Assembly: GCF_024105635.1 (NCBI RefSeq)
Contig: NZ_WYDQ01000001.1
Span: 1,302,001-1,366,000, forward strand
DNA from: Oceanicola sp. 502str15
Lineage (GTDB): Bacteria > Pseudomonadota > Alphaproteobacteria > Rhodobacterales > Rhodobacteraceae
Reading direction: 5' to 3'
Length of the DNA: 64,000 nucleotides
The translations under genes and the position numbers were made by a program. Positions 60,551-64,000 of this stretch are shown one piece after another; position 1 is the stretch's first letter, and each line of letters opens with the position of its first letter. Under the pieces are notes generated by a model. It was not told where the DNA came from, did not search any database, and saw nothing but the letters and a program-made list of their open reading frames with translations.

Positions 60551-60607
60551 GTGGGGGCCAGCCCCCACACCCCCGGAGATATTTACAGCAAGAAAATGAA
60601 CAGGGGT
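60551..60607. repeat. GTGGGGGC hairpin plus CAAGAAAATG repeat
   Basis: GTGGGGGC-CA-GCCCCCAC (60551-60568) is an 8-bp inverted repeat, followed by CCCCGGAGATATTTACAGCA and AGAAAATGAACAGG. The second part matches the two copies at 53140-53206. It lies between the convergent fumC-DUF4169 and ABC-F genes and may end transcription. Confidence 0.6.
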
Positions 60608-60648
60608 GGAGGCGCTTTTTGGGCCGGCCGCGCCTTGGCCTCGGCCGG

Positions 60649-62463
60649 TCAGCCAGCGGCTCTTTCTTCCAGCGCCAGCCATTCCTCTTCGGCGGCGGCG
60701 AGCTTTTTCTGGCGTTCGGTCAGCGCTTCGGTGGCCTTCTTGAACTTCACCGGCTCGCGGGTGAAGAGCTCGGGGTCGCTCATCAGCTCGTTCAGCTTGC
60801 CGATCTCGGCCTCGAGCCGCTCGATCTCGGCCGGAAGCGCCTCCAGCCGGTGTTTTTCGGTGAAGCTGAGGCCATTGGCCTTCGGCTTTTCGGGGGCGGG
60901 CTTTTCCTCGGCGCGGGTGGCGCGTTTGGAGGGCTGGGTGGAGCGCTGCCATTGTCCGCCGCCCTGGGCCAGGAGGTCGCTCCAGCCACCGGCGTAGACG
61001 GTGGCTCGGCCCTCGCCCTCAAGCACCACCGAGCGGGTTGCCACGCGGTCGATGAAATCCCGGTCGTGGCTGACCAGCAGCACCGTGCCCGGGTAGTCGG
61101 AGAGCACTTCCTGCAGCAGGTCGAGGGTTTCGATGTCGAGGTCGTTGGTCGGCTCGTCGAGCACCATCAGGTTGCTTTCGCGCGCCATCAGCCTGGCCAG
61201 CAGCAGCCGCGCCTTCTCGCCGCCCGAGAGCGAGCGCACCGGGGCGCGGGCCTGGGCCTCATCGAAGAGGAAATCCTTGAGGTAGCCGACGACGTGCTTG
61301 GGCTGACCCCGCACCATCACCTGGTCGGCCTGCCCGCTCACCCGCATCGCCGGGTCGCCCGCGAGGTTCTCCCAGAGGCTGGCGTCGAGGTCGAGCGCGG
61401 CGCGGCTCTGGTCGAACACCGCCATCTCCACCCCGTGCCCCTGCTTGATCCGGCCCTCGTCAGGCGTGGTCTTGCCAATGAGCATGTTGATCAGCGTGGT
61501 CTTGCCCGCACCATTGGGCCCAACAAAGGCCACCCGCTCGCCGCGGGTGAGCTTGATGTCGAAGGGCCGCAAGATCACCTTCTCGCCGAACCGCTTGGCG
61601 ATCCCCTGCGCTTCGACCACGACCTTGCCGCTCTTGTTGCCCTCTTCCAGCTCCAGCGCCGCCACGCCCTTGCGGCGGATCTGCCCGGCGCGTTCGGCCC
61701 GCAGCTCCTGCAGGGCGCGCACCCGGCCCATGTTGCGCTTGCGCCGCGCGCTGATGCCTTCCACGGCCCAGCGGGCCTCGGCCTTGATCTTGCGGTCGAG
61801 CTTGTGGCGGGCGGTGTCTTCCTCTTCCCACATCTTGTCGCGCCAGGCCTCGAATCCCTCGAACCCCTGCTCCTGCCGGCGCACCTCGCCCCGGTCGATC
61901 CAGAGCGTGGCGCGGGTGAGCGCGGAGAGAAAGGCGCGGTCGTGCGAGATCAGCACGAATCCGGCGCGGGTCTGCGACAGCTCGCGCTCGAGCCAGCCGA
62001 TGGCCTCGATGTCGAGATGGTTGGTCGGCTCGTCGAGCAGCATCAGCTCGGGCGCCTCTGCCAGCAGCTTGGCCAGCGCCGCGCGGCGCCGCTCGCCGCC
62101 GGAGGCCGAGGCAACCTCGGTTTCAAGCCCGAACTTCAGCCCCTCCGCCACCGCCTCGACGCGCCAGGCCTCGCTTTCGTCGAGCCCGCTGGAAGCGAAG
62201 GCGCCGAGCGTGGCAAAACCCTCCATCGAGGGTTCCTGCTCCATGTAGCCCACCCGCACGCCGGGCGCGGGCACGACCTCGCCGGCGTCGGCCTCCACCA
62301 GCCCGGCCATCACCTTCATCAGCGTGGATTTGCCCGAGCCGTTGCGCCCCACCAGCGCCACCCGGTCGCCGGGTTGCACGGTCAGGCCCACGCCTTCGAA
62401 CACGGGGTTTCCGCCGAAGGTGAGCGAGATGTCGGAGAGTTGCAGTAGCGGGGCACGAGCCAT
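60649..62463 (-). CDS. ABC-F family ATPase, Uup-like
   Basis: A 604-residue soluble protein with two ABC domains and no membrane part. Domain 1 has Walker A VALVGRNGSGKSTLM (about 33-47), signature ASGGERRRAALAKLL and Walker B LMLLDEPTNHLD; domain 2 has VAFVGPNGAGKTTLINML (about 310-327), SLSGGEKARLLLARLM and LMVLDEPTNDLD. The interdomain linker (about 205-255) is basic; the C-terminal coiled coil (about 530-604) carries KLNELMSDPELFT as in Uup, which acts on branched DNA intermediates and ribosomes. ABC-F members such as EttA are alternatives. Single gene. Confidence 0.9.
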   Translation of the reverse strand: MARAPLLQLSDISLTFGGNPVFEGVGLTVQPGDRVALVGRNGSGKSTLMKVMAGLVEADAGEVVPAPGVRVGYMEQEPSMEGFATLGAFASSGLDESEAWRVEAVAEGLKFGLETEVASASGGERRRAALAKLLAEAPELMLLDEPTNHLDIEAIGWLERELSQTRAGFVLISHDRAFLSALTRATLWIDRGEVRRQEQGFEGFEAWRDKMWEEEDTARHKLDRKIKAEARWAVEGISARRKRNMGRVRALQELRAERAGQIRRKGVAALELEEGNKSGKVVVEAQGIAKRFGEKVILRPFDIKLTRGERVAFVGPNGAGKTTLINMLIGKTTPDEGRIKQGHGVEMAVFDQSRAALDLDASLWENLAGDPAMRVSGQADQVMVRGQPKHVVGYLKDFLFDEAQARAPVRSLSGGEKARLLLARLMARESNLMVLDEPTNDLDIETLDLLQEVLSDYPGTVLLVSHDRDFIDRVATRSVVLEGEGRATVYAGGWSDLLAQGGGQWQRSTQPSKRATRAEEKPAPEKPKANGLSFTEKHRLEALPAEIERLEAEIGKLNELMSDPELFTREPVKFKKATEALTERQKKLAAAEEEWLALEERAAG

Positions 62464-62507
62464 GATGCGCGTGGCCTATCCCGCCGCTCGAGGGCGGTCA
62501 AGCTGAA

Positions 62508-62525
62508 GGGTGGGTGAAACCCACC
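62508..62525. repeat. Dispersed GGTGGG/CCCACC-type short repeat, copy 3
   Basis: GGGTGGGTGAAACCCACC, a short hairpin-forming repeat also present at about 8419-8436 and, diverged, at 34661-34683. It lies between the ABC-F start and the end of the small basic gene. Confidence 0.6.
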
Positions 62526-62531
62526 GGCGGC

Positions 62532-62696
62532 TCAGAACCGGCCGAACATCCGCCCGATCCGCAGCGCGTTGCGCAGCTTGCGGCCATCCTGCCGGCCGGC
62601 CTTCACGCCGCCCTTGGCACCGCCCTTGCGAGCCTTCTGGCGCTGCGCACGCATCAGCATTCGCAGCGCCATGTTGATAAGCCGTCCGAGGTTCAC
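62532..62696 (-). CDS. Unnamed basic micro-protein (54 aa)
   Basis: A 54-residue ORF beginning with GTG at 62696 and ending TGA at 62532. Its start overlaps the stop of the preceding micro-gene (GTGA), so it depends on coupled translation. Translation begins MNLGRLINMALRMLMRAQRQ, then a Lys/Arg/Gly-rich KARKGGAKGGVKAGRQDGRK and LRNALRIGRMFGRF. It may be an amphipathic, membrane- or nucleic-acid-binding peptide. No family is recognised. The tight gene order scpA-scpB-48 aa-54 aa supports it as real. Confidence 0.6.
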   Translation of the reverse strand: MNLGRLINMALRMLMRAQRQKARKGGAKGGVKAGRQDGRKLRNALRIGRMFGRF

Positions 62697-62839
62697 TCGT
62701 CGTCCTTCTTGCCTTTGCCCATCAGGCCGTTCTGGGCGGAGTTCATGCCCTGGCTGAGCTTGCTGTTGATGCTGTGCCGCGCCTGGTTGGAGAATTGCAT
62801 AACGATCGTGCGCCAGATCTGGCTGAGAATGCTATTCAT
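62693..62839 (-). CDS. Unnamed micro-protein (48 aa)
   Basis: A 48-residue ORF starting at ATG 62839, which overlaps the scpB stop (ATGAATAG, 8 nt), preceded by GGAGG at good spacing. It reads MNSILSQIWRTIVMQFSNQA, then RHSINSKLSQGMNSAQNGLM and GKGKKDDE. The N-terminal 18 residues could be an amphipathic or membrane-dipping helix; the tail is charged. In some related genomes tatA follows scpB at this place, but this is not TatA (no glycine hinge, no twin Tat features). Function unknown. Confidence 0.65.
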   Translation of the reverse strand: MNSILSQIWRTIVMQFSNQARHSINSKLSQGMNSAQNGLMGKGKKDDE

Positions 62840-63506
62840 CGGGGTCGTCCTCCGTAAAAAGTTCGTCTTGTTCTTCTGTCTGCTCTTCGTCGTCTTCTCC
62901 GTCGCCCAGACCGATACTGCCCGGCGGTGGGCGGCTGTCGAGAAGTCCCGCCGCCCTGAGCTCCTTGAGCCCCGGCAGGTCGCGGGCACTTTCCAGGCCG
63001 AAATGGTCCAGAAAATCCTGTGTCACCACGTAGGTCACCGGGCGTCCCGGGGTCATCCGGCGGCGGCCAAAGCGAATCCACTCCATCTCGATGAGCTGAT
63101 CCACCGTGCCCCGGCTCACGCTCACGCCCCGGATCTCCTCGATCTCGGCGCGGGTGACTGGCTGGTGATAGGCCACGATGGCCAATGTCTCGATCGCGGC
63201 ACGCGAGAGCTTGCGCGTCTCCACGGTTTCCTTCTGCATCAGAAAGCCGAGGTCGGGTGCCGTACGCAGGGCCCATGCATCGCCCACGCGGCGCAGCTCC
63301 ACGCCCCGCCCCTCGTAGCGTTTCTGCAGGGTTTCCAGCACCACGGCGGCCTCGGCCCCGTGCGGCATTCGGGCGTTCAGCTCGGCCACCGTCACCGGCT
63401 CGGCGCTGGCAAAGAGGATCGCCTCCACCATCCGCTCCTGCTCGCCCATCGGCGGGGCCTCGAACAGGCTCTCCTCCATCTCCATGCCGTCCGAAAGGTC
63501 AACCAC
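62832..63506 (-). CDS. scpB: Segregation and condensation protein B
   Basis: A 224-residue winged-helix subunit of the SMC-ScpAB condensin complex. Typical segments are ILFASAEPVTVAEL, RKLSRAAIETLAIVAYHQPVTRAEIEEIRGV (about 95-125) and VTYVVTQDFLDHFGL; the C-terminal tail is unusually acidic (DDEEQTEEQDELFTEDDPDE). The start is GTG at 63506, overlapping scpA by 8 nt; translation is coupled to scpA and to the micro-gene downstream. Confidence 0.95.
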   Translation of the reverse strand: MVDLSDGMEMEESLFEAPPMGEQERMVEAILFASAEPVTVAELNARMPHGAEAAVVLETLQKRYEGRGVELRRVGDAWALRTAPDLGFLMQKETVETRKLSRAAIETLAIVAYHQPVTRAEIEEIRGVSVSRGTVDQLIEMEWIRFGRRRMTPGRPVTYVVTQDFLDHFGLESARDLPGLKELRAAGLLDSRPPPGSIGLGDGEDDEEQTEEQDELFTEDDPDE

Positions 63507-64000
63507 GCGGCGCCTCCCTCAGCTTGATCTGGATCGGGGCAAACATGTCGTCCTGCCGGATCGTCAGATGGCCGTGCTTCACCAGCTCCAGCGAGGCGGC
63601 GAAGGTCGCCGCCGTGGCGCTGCGACGGCGCATCGGGTCGTTTTCCCAGCCCTCGGGCAGGTAGGTCATCAGGTTGGTCCACTCGCCGGCATAGCCGATC
63701 AGGCCGCGCAGCCGGTCCAGCGCCTGCTCCATGGTGAACAGGTTCTCGCGGTCCATGACGAAGGGGCGAAACTCATCCTTGGTGCGGATGCGGGCATAGG
63801 CCTGCATCAGGTCCAGCAGCGTGGCGGTATAGGTCACGCGCCGCACCCGCTCCACGCTCTCGGGAATGCCGCGGGCAAAGAAGTCGCGCCCCATCTGGTC
63901 GCGCCCCATCAACTTGGCCGCCGAGTCCCGCATGGCCGAAAGCCGCTCGAGCTGGAACGCGAGGTGCGCCGCCAGCTCCTCGCCGCTCGGCCCCTCTTCG
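63499..64000 (-). CDS. scpA: Segregation and condensation protein A (5' end outside window)
   Basis: The C-terminal about 166 residues of the kleisin subunit that bridges SMC heads. The frame stays open to base 64000 and the residues before the first internal ATG (GEELAAHLAFQLERLSAMRD) fit ScpA, so the start lies beyond the window. Visible parts include FFARGIPESVERVRRVTYTAT-like text and the C-terminal winged helix around ATAATFAASLELVKHGHLTI (about 40 residues before the end), which contacts the SMC head. It overlaps scpB by 8 nt. Confidence 0.93.
   Translation of the reverse strand, partial: EEGPSGEELAAHLAFQLERLSAMRDSAAKLMGRDQMGRDFFARGIPESVERVRRVTYTATLLDLMQAYARIRTKDEFRPFVMDRENLFTMEQALDRLRGLIGYAGEWTNLMTYLPEGWENDPMRRRSATAATFAASLELVKHGHLTIRQDDMFAPIQIKLREAPRG

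Overview
The window is a high-GC chromosomal segment from an alphaproteobacterium, most likely a marine Rhodobacteraceae (Roseobacter-group) member. The evidence is a circularly permuted ssrA gene, two-part direct-repeat SOS boxes (GTTC-N7-GTTC form) at recA and at a radical SAM gene, CckA, an alpha-type SspB, the zeta ATPase inhibitor (DUF1476) next to purC, stand-alone pieces of a split methionine synthase, and sqdB. Gene content is mostly core and housekeeping. I see no prophage, integrase, insertion sequence or CRISPR array.

Layout. 1-5.2 kb: two unrelated NADP-isocitrate dehydrogenases (monomeric type, cut by the left window edge, and the homodimeric type) flank a divergent methyltransferase; an exported SGNH-like hydrolase follows. 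5.5-9.3 kb: SMR exporter, YitT-family membrane protein, typA/bipA, VOC and DUF1330 proteins. 9.5-17.4 kb: recA with its SOS box, a sulfotransferase-like gene, cckA, an RsmB-like rRNA methyltransferase, guaB and a membrane protein. 17.6-25.9 kb: a minus-strand run of purC, purS, a DUF3592 membrane protein plus an exported TPR-CHAT protease, purQ, then dctB-dctD. 26-34.7 kb: DUF1476, an MprF-like protein, then homocysteine methyltransferase, SOS-controlled radical SAM protein plus GNAT, a corrinoid protein, a TetR regulator and a DUF1638 protein. 34.7-41.5 kb: obgE-proB with two acetyltransferases, rplU-rpmA, a DUF2059 protein and sqdB. 41.7-47.6 kb: tRNA-Ser(CGA), a beta-barrel protein, tupBCA tungstate importer, ABM and EamA genes, and a FadL-like porin. 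47.7-53.1 kb: EamA exporter, a P-loop protein, metA, a lipoprotein hydrolase, and PPK2 with a TetR gene. 53.2-58.8 kb: mbfA, a two-LCCL secreted protein, tmRNA, a rhodanese-ChrB/chrA pair, sspB and a PmtA-like methyltransferase. 58.9-64 kb: fumC, a DUF4169 micro-gene, an ABC-F ATPase, two unnamed micro-genes and scpB-scpA (cut by the right edge).

Working together. Methionine supply is spread over three places: MetA, whose acetyl-CoA-type signature feeds homocysteine synthesis; the homocysteine-methyltransferase piece; and the corrinoid piece with DUF1638. Trans-translation and its ClpXP adaptor (ssrA, sspB) lie 2.5 kb apart. IcdA-type enzymes, fumC and dctBD bear on C4-dicarboxylate/TCA metabolism. 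The most unusual items are the exported CHAT protease inserted between purS and purQ, a LexA-type box lying exactly in the -35/-10 spacer of a radical SAM repair-type gene, a DctD lacking the sigma-54 contact loop, a ribosomal protein L21 with a C-terminal helix-hairpin-helix extension, a tandem-LCCL secreted protein, and two translationally coupled micro-genes behind scpB.
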